64,000 bases of DNA from JAHBVH01 sp034432375. Its GTDB lineage: Bacteria > Chloroflexota > Anaerolineae > Caldilineales > Caldilineaceae. The stretch covers positions 1 through 64,000 of the forward strand of contig DAOUCA010000179.1 in NCBI GenBank assembly GCA_034432375.1, in the 5' to 3' direction. This document shows, one piece after another, positions 8,277-16,722 of the stretch. Made by a program: the position numbers and the translations under genes. The notes under the pieces are model-generated. The model was not told the DNA's origin. It was given only the letters and a program-made list of their open reading frames with translations, and did no database searches. Position 1 is the stretch's first letter, and the number at the start of each line of letters is the position of its first letter.

Positions 8277-9100
8277 TTACTCTGAAGATATGACAACATA
8301 GCCAATGTTGCGACGCTCAGCTTCCCCACGCAGGTCGGCGGGGATTGTTTCACCGATAACAACTGGTACGGTATCCGTGCCGGTTGCGGTCGCGATCACT
8401 GTTGCACGGCGTGCCGCGCGATCCAAATCATGTTGCGCCACGGATACAGAAATCTCTGCGGCGAGATAAATTGTCGCACCGTCACTCCGACGCCGTACGC
8501 GTGCTACCGCATCGATTAACTTGGCGTCATCCATCTGTTCTGCCGTAATGCGACCTTCTTCAAAAGCGTCTTCTAAGAGGTCCGCCAAATCGGCGTTGCT
8601 AATCGGACGTAGACGCAACGCAAAACGGCTTAAGTAGGTTGGTAACCGCTGTCGCGCTTGTTCTTCAAGCGAACGTCCATCCAGTCGTCCCACACGGCTA
8701 TCCAGGCGCGCGACATCGGTTTTTATACTGCGTTCAGAATGAGAACCGGAGTTTTGCGGACCAACGGGATCGCGTGCGTCGCATTGACCGCCAACTGCTT
8801 CCAGTCCGCTAGATGCTTCCGTCAGTGCGACGCACGCTGGCCGAAACTAGGGGTTTCATTCTGATTTGAGTCTAGTGTGTGAATATCGCCTTCGACTCTG
8901 CCAAATCTTGCTTCACTTCTTTCTTCATAGCGCTGTTGCGCTTCGGCCCATTCACGTACGGTTTGTGCCAAGTCGCGTAGTGCCTGGGGTAAACCAAGCA
9001 CTTCATCTGTTAGCACAAGACGCCGCAATTCAGCGCGCCACTCAGGTTGCTCTTCTAACATTACAACCAAATCATGAAAATCACTGACAGTAAACGTCAT
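8277..9100 (-). pseudogene. coiled-coil/nuclease-like hypothetical gene split by a 134-bp repeat insertion
   Basis: Two fragments belong to one gene. The upstream part (9100-8858) starts MTFTVSDFHDLVVMLEEQPE and runs into a coiled coil. Within the inserted element the frame adds ten foreign residues and stops. The downstream part resumes after the element with TDVARLDSRVGRLDG and ends at 8277 with VVISSE. Removing exactly 8724-8857 brings the halves back into frame, giving about 229 residues with an uninterrupted heptad region. Similar Chloroflexota and cyanobacterial proteins have a conserved N-terminal RRLVLTDE segment, a variable coiled coil and a C-terminal PVVIGE-type domain, from recall, with no known function. 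The downstream part could still be translated from an internal ATG at 8693, but the intact protein is lost. Confidence 0.88.
8724..8857. repeat. 134-bp palindromic repeat element, copy 2, inserted in a gene
   Basis: This is the reverse complement of 1-134 with one mismatch, which lies in a stem arm. It begins TATACTGCGTTCAGAATGAG and ends ACTAGGGGTTTC. It interrupts the minus-strand coiled-coil gene, and exact removal of these 134 bases restores the frame. No open frame and no clear target duplication were seen. It is presumably mobilised in trans or spread by replication-linked copying. Confidence 0.9.
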
Positions 9101-9141
9101 ACATTGGCCCTTCGGGAGATAAAATTAGATATACACAAGCC

Positions 9142-9780
9142 TCAACCGACTGTATTATACTCTTTCCATGCTAACTGTAAATCGCTGATCAACGTGATTG
9201 CACCCTGAGCAATCAGACTCTGCGCACAGTCAACCACCGTCTCCGCAGTGGGCCGCGGCTGCCAGCCCAGCAGCCGTTTCGCCTTTTCTGCGCTGTGTCG
9301 ATGTTTGCGTCCCAACCCCGGCGCGATCGCGCGGATTTCGGCACTGAAGAGGGACAGGAAGCGCGTGGAAATTTTGTTGCCTGCTGACCCCAACTTGGCC
9401 CGCAGCAGCTCTGCACTCTCGCCCATCCACATCAATTCGCTGACGGCAATCAAGCGTTCGCCCGCCGCCGCATCGGCGGTCATAGCACGGGTATGGATGT
9501 GACAACGTCGCGCACATACACGATTTCAAAGGCAAACCGCAAAATGCCCGACAGGCGTCCCTGAATGATGCGCCAAATGATCTGCGTTGTTCCAGCTTGT
9601 CCGCCGAGAGCACCGGACCAAAAACCGTACTGGGCAGAATGGTTGTCAGGGTGGTTGGTCCGCTATCTTCTTGCATACAGTGCCACGCGGCCAATTCCAA
9701 TGAGAAGTGGACCCTGAGCTTGCGGAAGGGGAAGCGCCCCAATCTCATTCGCCAAACTATTTTCTTAACTTTTATCAGAT
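9142..9780 (-). pseudogene. decayed NAD-dependent epimerase/dehydratase (extended SDR), 5'-truncated
   Basis: Three frames read in order give a family-like C-terminal half. The first runs through LAAWHCMQEDSGPTTLTTIL and PSTVFGPVLSADKLEQ. A shift then leads to QIIWRIIQGRLSGILRFAF and VYVRDVVTSIPVL. A second shift leads to MTADAAAGERLIAVSELMWM and GLGRKHRHSAEKAKRLLGWQ. The pattern RKHRHSxxKAxRLLGWQPRP is typical of NAD-dependent epimerase-like proteins. The nucleotide-binding N-terminus is absent. The last fragment has a start-like ATG at 9483 but would not make an enzyme. Together with the AraC remnant beside it, this may be the wreck of a regulator-enzyme pair. Confidence 0.82.
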
Positions 9781-9814
9781 AATATATACTCAATAGGCCG
9801 GATTGTGCATAGTT

Positions 9815-10204
9815 GAAAATCCGCTTTATTCAAATTGTGCGCTCCCATCTGGCCGCCGCTGAACGATTGGCCGTTGGCTGGCCCCCGCGCTGCGGTTAAT
9901 GCGTAGCGAACCTGGTCGCGCTTGGCGTTTGACGGAGCTGGCCCAAGCCGCGGCTATGTCACGCACCACCTTTGCCTTGCGCTTCAAACAGGCGGCTGGT
10001 GTGGTGCCGCTAACTTACCTGACCGCCTGGCGCATGCGGCTGGCCGAACGGGCACTGCGTAAACGTGACACCCTCGTCGCTACCCTGGCACAATCACTTG
10101 GTTACACATCGGAAAGCGCGTTCAGCATCGCCTTTAAATGCGCCAATGGCCGCTCTCCTACACACTATCGTCGCAGCACCCGCGCGCAGCAGAACGCGCT
10201 ATAA
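9815..10204 (+). pseudogene. AraC-family regulator remnant (C-terminal DNA-binding domain only)
   Basis: From 9899 an intact frame encodes a full AraC double helix-turn-helix. It has WRLTELAQAAAMSRTTFALR as the first HTH and TLVATLAQSLGYTSESAFSI as the second. Just upstream, IGRWLAPALRLM continues the family pattern in the same frame but is preceded by an in-frame TGA near 9860. A shifted frame there reads RFIQIVRSHLAA, resembling the end of a cupin-type sensor domain. The N-terminal sensor is therefore lost. The 101-residue C-terminal piece could still bind DNA if expressed, but no convincing RBS precedes its ATG. Confidence 0.72.
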
Positions 10205-10238
10205 ATTTTTAGATTCAAACAATAAAGGAGGATAGACC

Positions 10239-10628
10239 ATGGCTAGTTTAGACGATCTACAGCGACTGGCACTTGCGCTGCCGGAGACGGAACAGGATGA
10301 AGGTCACCTTGCCTACGGCGTGTTGAACAAAGGCAAACGTAAAGGGATCGCCTGGGTTTGGCTGGAACGGGTTGCGCCGAAGAAGGCCCGCGTCCCCAAC
10401 CCAGATGTGATCGCAATACGTGTGCGTAACAACGCGGAAAAAGAGATGTTCGTTGAAGCCGAGCCGACCAAGTTCTTTACTGAGCCGCACTACAATGGCT
10501 TCCCCGCTGTCCTCGTGCGGCTGGCCGCCGTGGATGCCGACGAGTTGGGCGCGTTGCTGCTCAATGCATGGCGTTGTCAAGCCCCGGCTGCGCTTGTCAA
10601 ACAGTTTGATCAGCAACATGAGACGTAA
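10239..10628 (+). CDS. MmcQ/YjbR family protein (CyaY-like fold)
   Basis: This 129-residue protein has the MmcQ/YjbR pattern: ALALPETEQDEGHLAYGVLNKG at the N-terminus, then KEMFVEAEPTKFFTEPHYNG and a closing helix with DELGALLLNAWRCQAP. Members adopt a small alpha/beta fold with proposed DNA-binding or phospholipid-related roles that remain poorly defined. The start is strongly supported by AAGGAGG eight bases before the ATG. It stands alone between the AraC remnant and a VOC gene. Confidence 0.88.
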   Translation: MASLDDLQRLALALPETEQDEGHLAYGVLNKGKRKGIAWVWLERVAPKKARVPNPDVIAIRVRNNAEKEMFVEAEPTKFFTEPHYNGFPAVLVRLAAVDADELGALLLNAWRCQAPAALVKQFDQQHET

Positions 10629-10836
10629 TGCGAGTAATGATTAGTCTATAAGAAAGCAAGGGGTCTCCTACGCTCCAGCACATTGGTGAACATGAGAGAG
10701 CTAAACACCCTAACCGCGCAGTATCTGCGCTGCTTCTTCACAGTTTCTTCACAGCGCTCGTTCACGATAGAGATGCGCTATCCAAAGGCGCACTGTACTG
10801 GACCGATGTGAACAAATGAATGGGGGAGAAAGAAAA

Positions 10837-11199
10837 ATGAAACTCAATCATCTAGATCTTCATGTGACCGATTTGCCCGCCGCGCGCGAATTTTTTGAAA
10901 CGTTCTTTGACTTTCACTGTCCTTATGCGCGCGCCGATCTGGCGATGTTGGTTGATGAAGCGGGCTTTGAACTGGCCATCAGCAATCGCAGTAAAGCAAC
11001 GGACGTGCAGTATCCAGTTGATTTTCATATCGGCTTTGTTGTGGATGAGATCGCACAAGTCGAGGCGGTCTATGCACGCATCAAGGAGGCCGGGTATGCA
11101 ATCCTCTTTACGTTGCAAAAAGCTGGACCGAATTGGGCCTTTCAATGCATCGGCCCCGATGGCATCCATGTCGAGATGCGAGCGCCGCTGGCTCGGTAG
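10837..11199 (+). CDS. small VOC-family (glyoxalase/bleomycin-resistance fold) protein
   Basis: The 120-residue product begins MKLNHLDLHVTDLPAAREFF, the usual first strand-helix of a VOC half, and ends with GPDGIHVEMRAP, which provides the C-terminal Glu metal ligand. One vicinal-oxygen-chelate unit is present, so it should act as a dimer. VOC members bind or modify small electrophilic or antibiotic molecules, and the ligand here cannot be predicted. The ATG at 10837 follows GGGGAGAAAG and was preferred to an in-frame ATG at 10816. A homologue lies at 14789-15127. Confidence 0.86.
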   Translation: MKLNHLDLHVTDLPAAREFFETFFDFHCPYARADLAMLVDEAGFELAISNRSKATDVQYPVDFHIGFVVDEIAQVEAVYARIKEAGYAILFTLQKAGPNWAFQCIGPDGIHVEMRAPLAR

Positions 11200-11368
11200 T
11201 GGTGGGTAGCGGCCTAAAGAAGTAAATTGATAAACAGGTAAAGAATATATCTAACGTTTGTGCTGAGTCATAAGAACTTTCTGCCTGATTCTGTTATTCT
11301 CTTTGCTAGCGATGGAAAGAGCTTGGAGCAATCGCTAAATTCATTGAATCAATATCAGAGAGCGCAAG

Positions 11369-12721
11369 ATGACAGAAAAAACTATTCCCAACCCCACTGT
11401 TTATCCTTCTTTAGGCCAATCAACGGTTGTGCACTTGTTTCAAGAGATGACAACGTTGATTAGCCAGGAGATTGGGCTTGCCAAGTTGGAATTATCAGCC
11501 AGAGCAAGCGCCCTAGCAAGTAGCAGCTCACAACTTGTGATCGGTGCGCTACTCGCCTATGTGGCCTTGATCGCACTGTTGTTGGCCGCAGTAGTCGCAT
11601 TAACCCATTTTCTGACACCTGCGCTTGCGGCCGCAGTGGTTGGGATTGTGGTGATCCTCATCGGTGCTGTTCTAATCCAAAGAGGCTATCGCACGCTTAG
11701 CACGCTCTCCCTTATGCCACAAAAGTCTGTGGCTTCGCTGCAAGCCGACCTGGCCGTCGTCACTAATAAAGCTAGTAAGAACGAGATGCCCGTAGCAGAT
11801 GGTGTTGATCGCGCTGGATCGGCTAAAGCACAAACAAAACCCAAACCGGAAAAGGTCACCGTCTGGTATGTACTAAAAACTACGATACGCGAATGGCTTG
11901 ATGATGAAGCCTCCTTATTGGCGGCTTCGCTTTCGTACTACTCGGCCGTCTCTCTTGCTCCACTGTTGGTCTTATTGGTGGTAGTCGTGGGGCTCTTTCT
12001 TAGCCAAGCCACGGCGCGTCAACAATTAATGACACAGCTACAGGGTGCTATCGGCGAGCAAGGGGCGCAATTTTTGCAGCTTACGCTGGAAAATGCGGAT
12101 CAGCCAGGACTTGCCACGATTGCGGGTATTGTGAGCTTTTTAACACTGCTTTGGGGGTCGACCAATGTCTTCAGCCAGTTGCAGAGCTCACTAAATAAAA
12201 TATGGGAAGTGGAACCCAAACCGGGCCGTGGCATTTGGGGCACGCTGCGCGATCGCCTGTGGTCCTTTAGCTTGGTACTGGGGATTGCGTTTCTGATGTT
12301 AATCTCATTTATCCTGAGCGCGCTACTTTCCATGATTAGCACGTACGGCCAAAGCATATTGCCGGGCGCTGATTTTCTCTGGCAAATTGTCAATTTTGTT
12401 GTATCTCTTGGCGTCATCACCTTGCTTTTTGCCACGATTTATAAAGTTCTGCCCGATGCCCATATTGCCTGGCGCGATGTATGGATTGGTGCCGCAGCCA
12501 CTGCGCTCCTCTTTACAATCGGCAAAACCGCGCTCGGCTTCTATTTGGCCAATGCTGGCTCAAGCTACGGTGTGGCGGGTTCCCTGATTGCGTTTCTGCT
12601 GTGGGTCTACTATTCGGCACAAATCCTCTTCTTTGGTGCTGAGTTTACCCAAGTCTATGCCCGTACTTATGGTGCCGGTATCCAACCGGCGGAAAATGCA
12701 CAGAGTACAAACCACTCCTAA
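11369..12721 (+). CDS. fusion of a holin-superfamily-III-like domain and a YihY/BrkB membrane protein
   Basis: The 450-residue protein joins two membrane modules. Residues 1-135 match the phage-holin-like family (PF07332 type): an amphipathic N-terminal helix with LISQEIGLAKLELSARA, then two transmembrane helices. A polar linker (about 136-165) leads to a YihY/BrkB domain with six hydrophobic segments. It opens KTTIREWLDDEASLLAASLS and contains LLWGSTNVFSQLQSSLNKIW and WVYYSAQILFFGAEFTQVYA. YihY proteins were once called ribonuclease BN, but that activity belongs to another protein, and their function is unknown. The two domains are normally separate genes. The stop codon overlaps that of the convergent DUF2306 gene. 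Confidence 0.86.
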   Translation: MTEKTIPNPTVYPSLGQSTVVHLFQEMTTLISQEIGLAKLELSARASALASSSSQLVIGALLAYVALIALLLAAVVALTHFLTPALAAAVVGIVVILIGAVLIQRGYRTLSTLSLMPQKSVASLQADLAVVTNKASKNEMPVADGVDRAGSAKAQTKPKPEKVTVWYVLKTTIREWLDDEASLLAASLSYYSAVSLAPLLVLLVVVVGLFLSQATARQQLMTQLQGAIGEQGAQFLQLTLENADQPGLATIAGIVSFLTLLWGSTNVFSQLQSSLNKIWEVEPKPGRGIWGTLRDRLWSFSLVLGIAFLMLISFILSALLSMISTYGQSILPGADFLWQIVNFVVSLGVITLLFATIYKVLPDAHIAWRDVWIGAAATALLFTIGKTALGFYLANAGSSYGVAGSLIAFLLWVYYSAQILFFGAEFTQVYARTYGAGIQPAENAQSTNHS

Positions 12722-13359
12722 GTCAGGTTAATCCAACTCTCAGTTGCCATTAGGTGCAATACAAAGCCAAGCCAAAAGGCCGTGCCAAAGAAGTCGTGTG
12801 GCGTTAAGCCGGAGAAGGCGCTGGTGGCGTAGAAGATCCCGACAATGGGGCGAATGGTGGCGACGGCCAAGCCGGTCGAAAAGGTGCGCAACATCCACAC
12901 ACGGTGCAGGGCGATCGCCCGCCGCCGGATATAGCGCATGGCCTGGAAGAGCGCAAAGAGAAAGTAGGCGGCGAAGAGCGCGGTGGCCGTGGCCTGATTG
13001 ACACCGCCAATCGCCGGCATCACAAAACTCATCACCAGTGCTGACATGCCGATAATCACGCTACAGGTGACAAAGGTCCAGCCAGCCAGCCGGTGAAGCT
13101 GCGGCCGACTGTCGCGCAACGCTGCATTGAATTGCAAGGGGCCGACAACCATAAAGAGAATACCGGGCACGACGTGGATCAGCGTAAGCCAGGGAGATAA
13201 GGTAAACATATAATCCAGCGGCGGTGGCGTCGGCAACGGTGATGACCTGCCGAACAACACCGGCAGCAAGCGCACGGCACGCGCCACGCCCACCGTCACC
13301 CCAATCGTCGCCAGCAAAATCACAATGACCCAAATCCGTCGGTGTACAAAGCGCACCAT
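12718..13359 (-). CDS. DUF2306 family membrane protein
   Basis: This 213-residue protein begins MVRFVHRRIWVIVILLA and has about seven hydrophobic helices. It contains the DUF2306 features HVVPGILFMVVGPLQF and RLAGWTFVTC near the middle, and ALHRVWMLRTFSTGLAVATI towards the end. The conserved His residues inside helices suggest a haem- or metal-linked membrane role, but none is proven. The ATG at 13359 has AAGGAGAC seven bases upstream, so the longer open frame back to 13593 is rejected because it would overlap the WYL regulator. It lies downstream of that regulator on the same strand and is its likeliest target. Confidence 0.85.
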   Translation of the reverse strand: MVRFVHRRIWVIVILLATIGVTVGVARAVRLLPVLFGRSSPLPTPPPLDYMFTLSPWLTLIHVVPGILFMVVGPLQFNAALRDSRPQLHRLAGWTFVTCSVIIGMSALVMSFVMPAIGGVNQATATALFAAYFLFALFQAMRYIRRRAIALHRVWMLRTFSTGLAVATIRPIVGIFYATSAFSGLTPHDFFGTAFWLGFVLHLMATESWINLT

Positions 13360-13481
13360 GCAATGTCTCCTTTTGCCATGAGCAGCGACTTTCGATTCGA
13401 CAAACCCTTGCCATCTACTATGTCGGCGATTTATGTAGACATTGTGAATTTTTGTGGGAAGGTTGTGAAGGTTGGGGGCTT

Positions 13482-14441
13482 TTATCTCAACCGTTCTCGC
13501 TGTGCATTCGCCGCCATTGTCGCAGCCAACTCCTGCATGGCCTTGCGCAACTCTGGTGGACGGCGAATCACAAATGGACAATCCCACCAACATAGATAGC
13601 GCGCCGTGATGGTCAAATCGGTGCTATAGAGCCGCACGAGCACACCTTCGGTGCATTCTTCGAGCACCGCACTGCCCGGTGGCATTCGTTGTTGCGCCTC
13701 GGCTAGCGTGGTCTCCAGTAAAATCTCCACCAGCCAACCGCGCGGCGCGGTGGCCAGAGATTCAAGTACATAGTTCAGCGGGTCAAAATCTGCCGGTGGG
13801 GTAAAGGTTACCTCTATTTGTGCTACGGCAAGAATGCGATCCAGCCGAAAGACGCGTATCGCCTGTCGTAGATGACACCACCCCACCAGATACCACTGTT
13901 CCCAATGCGAGACAATGCCATACGGATCCACGGTGCGCGCGGTCTCCCCCTCTCGTGATGGGTAGCGCAACTCTAAACGCCGCCCGCTTTGCACCGCTGT
14001 GCTGATCAGCAGCACCGTATCGCTCGGGGGGGCGGGTTTGGTGGATTCGGGCACAAAGGCCACCGTCGCCTGCACCGCCTGCAAGCGTAGCCGCAAGCTA
14101 TCAGGGAGCACGCGCTCAATCTTGGCCAGCGCGCCTTCGACCAGATGTGGCTCCACGCCGATGCCCTGGCGCCGCGCCGCCAGCAGGCTCAACATGACGG
14201 CCAGCGCCTCGTCGTTGCTCAACATCAGTGGCGGCAACTTGTAACCAGGGCGCAGATGATAGCCGCCGGTCGGCCCGCGCGTGGTTTCGATGGGAATGCC
14301 CAAATCTTGCAGCATCATGATGTATTTGCGCACCGTGCGGCGGTCAACCTCCAACCGGGTGGCAAGGTCGGCACCATTCATGGTGCCACGCGCTTGCAGC
14401 AGTTCGAGAATCGTCAGTAGGCGAGTTGTTGGGTGGTACAT
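13482..14441 (-). CDS. YafY-type WYL-domain transcriptional regulator
   Basis: The 319-residue product has an N-terminal winged HTH (about residues 5-60, TRLLTILELLQARG then DRRTVRKYIMMLQDLGIPIE) and a WYL ligand-binding domain (about 140-220) containing QWYLVGWCHL followed by RVFRLDRI. A C-terminal WCX-like extension closes the protein. WYL regulators sense nucleotides or other small ligands and often respond to DNA damage, nutrients or phage. Here the neighbour is only a DUF2306 membrane gene, with a 122-bp gap. The ATG at 14441 was chosen over an upstream TTG at 14462. Confidence 0.9.
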   Translation of the reverse strand: MYHPTTRLLTILELLQARGTMNGADLATRLEVDRRTVRKYIMMLQDLGIPIETTRGPTGGYHLRPGYKLPPLMLSNDEALAVMLSLLAARRQGIGVEPHLVEGALAKIERVLPDSLRLRLQAVQATVAFVPESTKPAPPSDTVLLISTAVQSGRRLELRYPSREGETARTVDPYGIVSHWEQWYLVGWCHLRQAIRVFRLDRILAVAQIEVTFTPPADFDPLNYVLESLATAPRGWLVEILLETTLAEAQQRMPPGSAVLEECTEGVLVRLYSTDLTITARYLCWWDCPFVIRRPPELRKAMQELAATMAANAQRERLR

Positions 14442-14501
14442 GGATCTATGCTCATTCAACAAAGTGGCTATTTACACAATCCACTTTCGGATAATCTAAA
14501 A

Positions 14502-14623
14502 ACCTATCTGATATTCGGCTGTAGCCTAGCGGGAACAGAGAATTTACGGATAGAGATTAAGGACCTATCTGCAAATTCGGTTGTAGCCCAGCGGGAGCAG
14601 AGAATTTACAGATAGATATTAAG
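14502..14623. repeat. tandem pair of a 61-bp palindromic repeat
   Basis: Two head-to-tail copies with a 61-bp period start at 14502 and 14563, about 85 percent alike. Each opens ACCTATCTG, has the middle CGGYTGTAGCCYAGCGGGA and closes GAGAATTTAC-GATAG, so the ends of each unit pair to form a hairpin. A third copy is found at 48427-48486. They lie between the divergent WYL regulator and a VOC gene. The remaining bases to 14788 are AT-rich and probably hold the VOC promoter. Confidence 0.8.
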
Positions 14624-14788
14624 TCAGTTTAGTTGTGTTTGCAACCAATCGCACTAAATTCATTAAAATTCATTTTAATTAGGAACGATTGCGTCCTATA
14701 AGCCTGCTACAATAAAGGTGCAGTTGGGTAAAATCATGAACATGTGAGTACTATCAAATCGATAGCCATCTGAATGGGAGCAACCCTT

Positions 14789-15127
14789 ATGAGACTGAAC
14801 CACCTGAACCTGGTTGTCACCGACGTTGCCGGCACGCAAGCTTTTTTTGAAAAATATTTTGAGCTCAAGACGCTCTGGGCGAATGAAGCCTCCGCCTTTC
14901 TCAAGGATGACACGGGGTTATTACTCGCTCTCTTCGAGCGCAAAGACGCGACCTATCCCGATGGCTTTCATATTGGCTTCATTCAGGAGAGCCGTGAACA
15001 GGTCAATGCGATCCATCAGCGACTGGTGGCGGATGGCTTCAACGCCAAGCCACCGCGTGAATTCCACAGCTCGTGGACCTTTTATTTCCGCGGGCCGGAG
15101 GATTTTATCATCGAAGTGCTCTGTTAG
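14789..15127 (+). CDS. small VOC-family protein
   Basis: This 112-residue single-unit VOC protein begins MRLNHLNLVVTDVAGTQAFF and ends GPEDFIIEVLC, with the metal-binding Glu near the C-terminus. It resembles the protein at 10837-11199 in length and motif placement, although the two are divergent. A GGGAG motif lies eight bases before the ATG at 14789, which favours it over the in-frame ATG at 14774. The ligand is unknown. Confidence 0.85.
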   Translation: MRLNHLNLVVTDVAGTQAFFEKYFELKTLWANEASAFLKDDTGLLLALFERKDATYPDGFHIGFIQESREQVNAIHQRLVADGFNAKPPREFHSSWTFYFRGPEDFIIEVLC

Positions 15128-15357
15128 GGTACAGAATCTGCCTCACCCTCCAGGCTAAGGGGCAGAGGGGATCGCCCTATCTCTGTAACAAATCGGGGAC
15201 CTAGCGCTCCCTTCCGCGTGAGATGAGGCGGTTCCATGATATCGAATCCCTATTGCAGGGCACCGGCAAGCGGATGCCCCTACAATAGGGGAATTGTTTT
15301 CATGGAATGGCCCAAGCGATTTGTCGCATCAGCATGTCAATCTGAAGGAGCTAAACA

Positions 15358-16509
15358 ATGCAAATCCAACCATTTACCATTAATATTCCCCAGGCCGATC
15401 TCGACGACCTGCAATACCGCCTGGCGCGTACTCGCTGGCCCGACGAATTGCCCGGCGTGGGCTGGAGCCGAGGGGTGGCGCTCGATTATCTCAAAGAGTT
15501 GGTCGCGTATTGGCAGACCAGCTACGACTGGCGCAAGCAAGAGGCACGACTCAACGAGTATCCCCAATTCACCACCGAGATCGACGGCCAGACGATCCAC
15601 TTTCTGCATGTGCGCTCGCCGGAGCCGGACGCCCTGCCGCTGATCCTGACCCATGGTTGGCCTGGTTCCTTTGTCGAATTTCTCGATATGATTGGATTGC
15701 TCAGCGACCCACGCCGCCACGGTGGCGATCCGGCGGATGCGTTTCACCTCGTCATTCCCTCGATTCCAGGCTTTGGCTTTTCCAGCCCAGTGCAGGAAAC
15801 CGGCTGGAATACAGCGCGAATAGCGAAGGCATGGGCCGCGCTCATGCAGGGACTAGGCTATGACCGCTATGGGGCACAGGGCGGGGATTTTGGCGCATTT
15901 GTTGCGCCCGAACTGGGGCGAGTGGCCACGGACGGCGTGGTGGGCGTGCATGTCAATGCCGCAACCTACGGCTTTATTCCCTTTGGCGAAGTCAATGAAG
16001 AGGAACTGAGCAGCATGAGCGACATCGAAAAGGCTCGTGTTGCCCGGCTCAATCACTACATGGCAGAAGGCAATGGCTACTTTCAGATCCAGGCGACGCG
16101 ACCACAGACGATCGGCTACAGCCTCAACGATTCGCCGGTTGGACAGTTGGCCTGGATTGTTGATAAATTTAAAGAATGGACCTTCCCATCGGTGGAATTG
16201 CCCGAGAGTGCCATTGACCGTGACCATATGTTAACCAACGTCATGCTCTACTGGCTCACCGAGACAGGTGCATCGTCGGCGCACCTCTACTACGAGAGCA
16301 TGCACAGTGGCACGTGGCACGCCACGCCGGCGACCATACCGACCGGTGTTGCTGTCTTTGCCGAGGATGTTGCGATCCGCCGCTATGCGGAATATGGCAA
16401 CAACATTGTTCACTGGTCAGATTTTGAGCGGGGCGGTCACTTTGCGGCGATGGAAGTGCCGGAGCTGCTAGGGGAAGATGTGCGGGCCTTCTTCCGCCGC
16501 TTCCGCTAA
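15358..16509 (+). CDS. epoxide hydrolase (EHN + alpha/beta hydrolase)
   Basis: The 383-residue enzyme has the EHN N-terminal domain (about residues 3-105, FTINIPQADLDDLQYRLART to NEYPQFTTEIDGQTIHF), typical of microsomal-type epoxide hydrolases. The alpha/beta-hydrolase core follows. The oxyanion motif is HGWPGS, the nucleophile is Asp177 in GGDFGAF, and the catalytic His is His361 in GGHFAAME. The family opens epoxides to diols by way of an ester intermediate. No membrane anchor is visible, so it is soluble. The start has AAGGAGC eight bases upstream. It is a single gene with a perfect stem-loop after its stop codon. Confidence 0.92.
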   Translation: MQIQPFTINIPQADLDDLQYRLARTRWPDELPGVGWSRGVALDYLKELVAYWQTSYDWRKQEARLNEYPQFTTEIDGQTIHFLHVRSPEPDALPLILTHGWPGSFVEFLDMIGLLSDPRRHGGDPADAFHLVIPSIPGFGFSSPVQETGWNTARIAKAWAALMQGLGYDRYGAQGGDFGAFVAPELGRVATDGVVGVHVNAATYGFIPFGEVNEEELSSMSDIEKARVARLNHYMAEGNGYFQIQATRPQTIGYSLNDSPVGQLAWIVDKFKEWTFPSVELPESAIDRDHMLTNVMLYWLTETGASSAHLYYESMHSGTWHATPATIPTGVAVFAEDVAIRRYAEYGNNIVHWSDFERGGHFAAMEVPELLGEDVRAFFRRFR

Positions 16510-16534
16510 ATAAAAGCAAGAAAGTAGCTCGAAA

Positions 16535-16593
16535 ACGTAGGCTGAGCTTGTCGAAGCCAAAGCCACTCCGGCTTCGACAAGCTCAGCCTACGT
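16535..16593. repeat. perfect 24-bp stem-loop after the epoxide hydrolase gene
   Basis: Arms at 16535-16558 and 16570-16593 are exact complements around an 11-nt loop. The arm core is GGCTGAGCTTGTCGAAGCC. A related imperfect copy lies at 5671-5728, and half copies occur near 44230-44310. No T-run follows, so it is better read as a dispersed palindromic repeat than as a simple terminator, although it could stall polymerase or protect an RNA 3' end. Confidence 0.75.
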
Positions 16594-16722
16594 ATTACCG
16601 ATCAGTTTGCCTTCAGCAATGACTGAGGACCGTTCCCCCAACGCCACACAAAACGCAACACGCATCCACCTCTGTGGTACAATAGAGCAACTACCCACCA
16701 AACTTCAACAAAGGAACTGAAC

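Noticed and set aside
11369..11780. Prophage signal from the holin-like domain
   Set aside because: The domain is fused to a YihY protein, and no other phage gene or attachment site is near.
13360..13593. N-terminal extension of the DUF2306 protein
   Set aside because: It overlaps the end of the WYL regulator. The ATG at 13359 has AAGGAGAC upstream.
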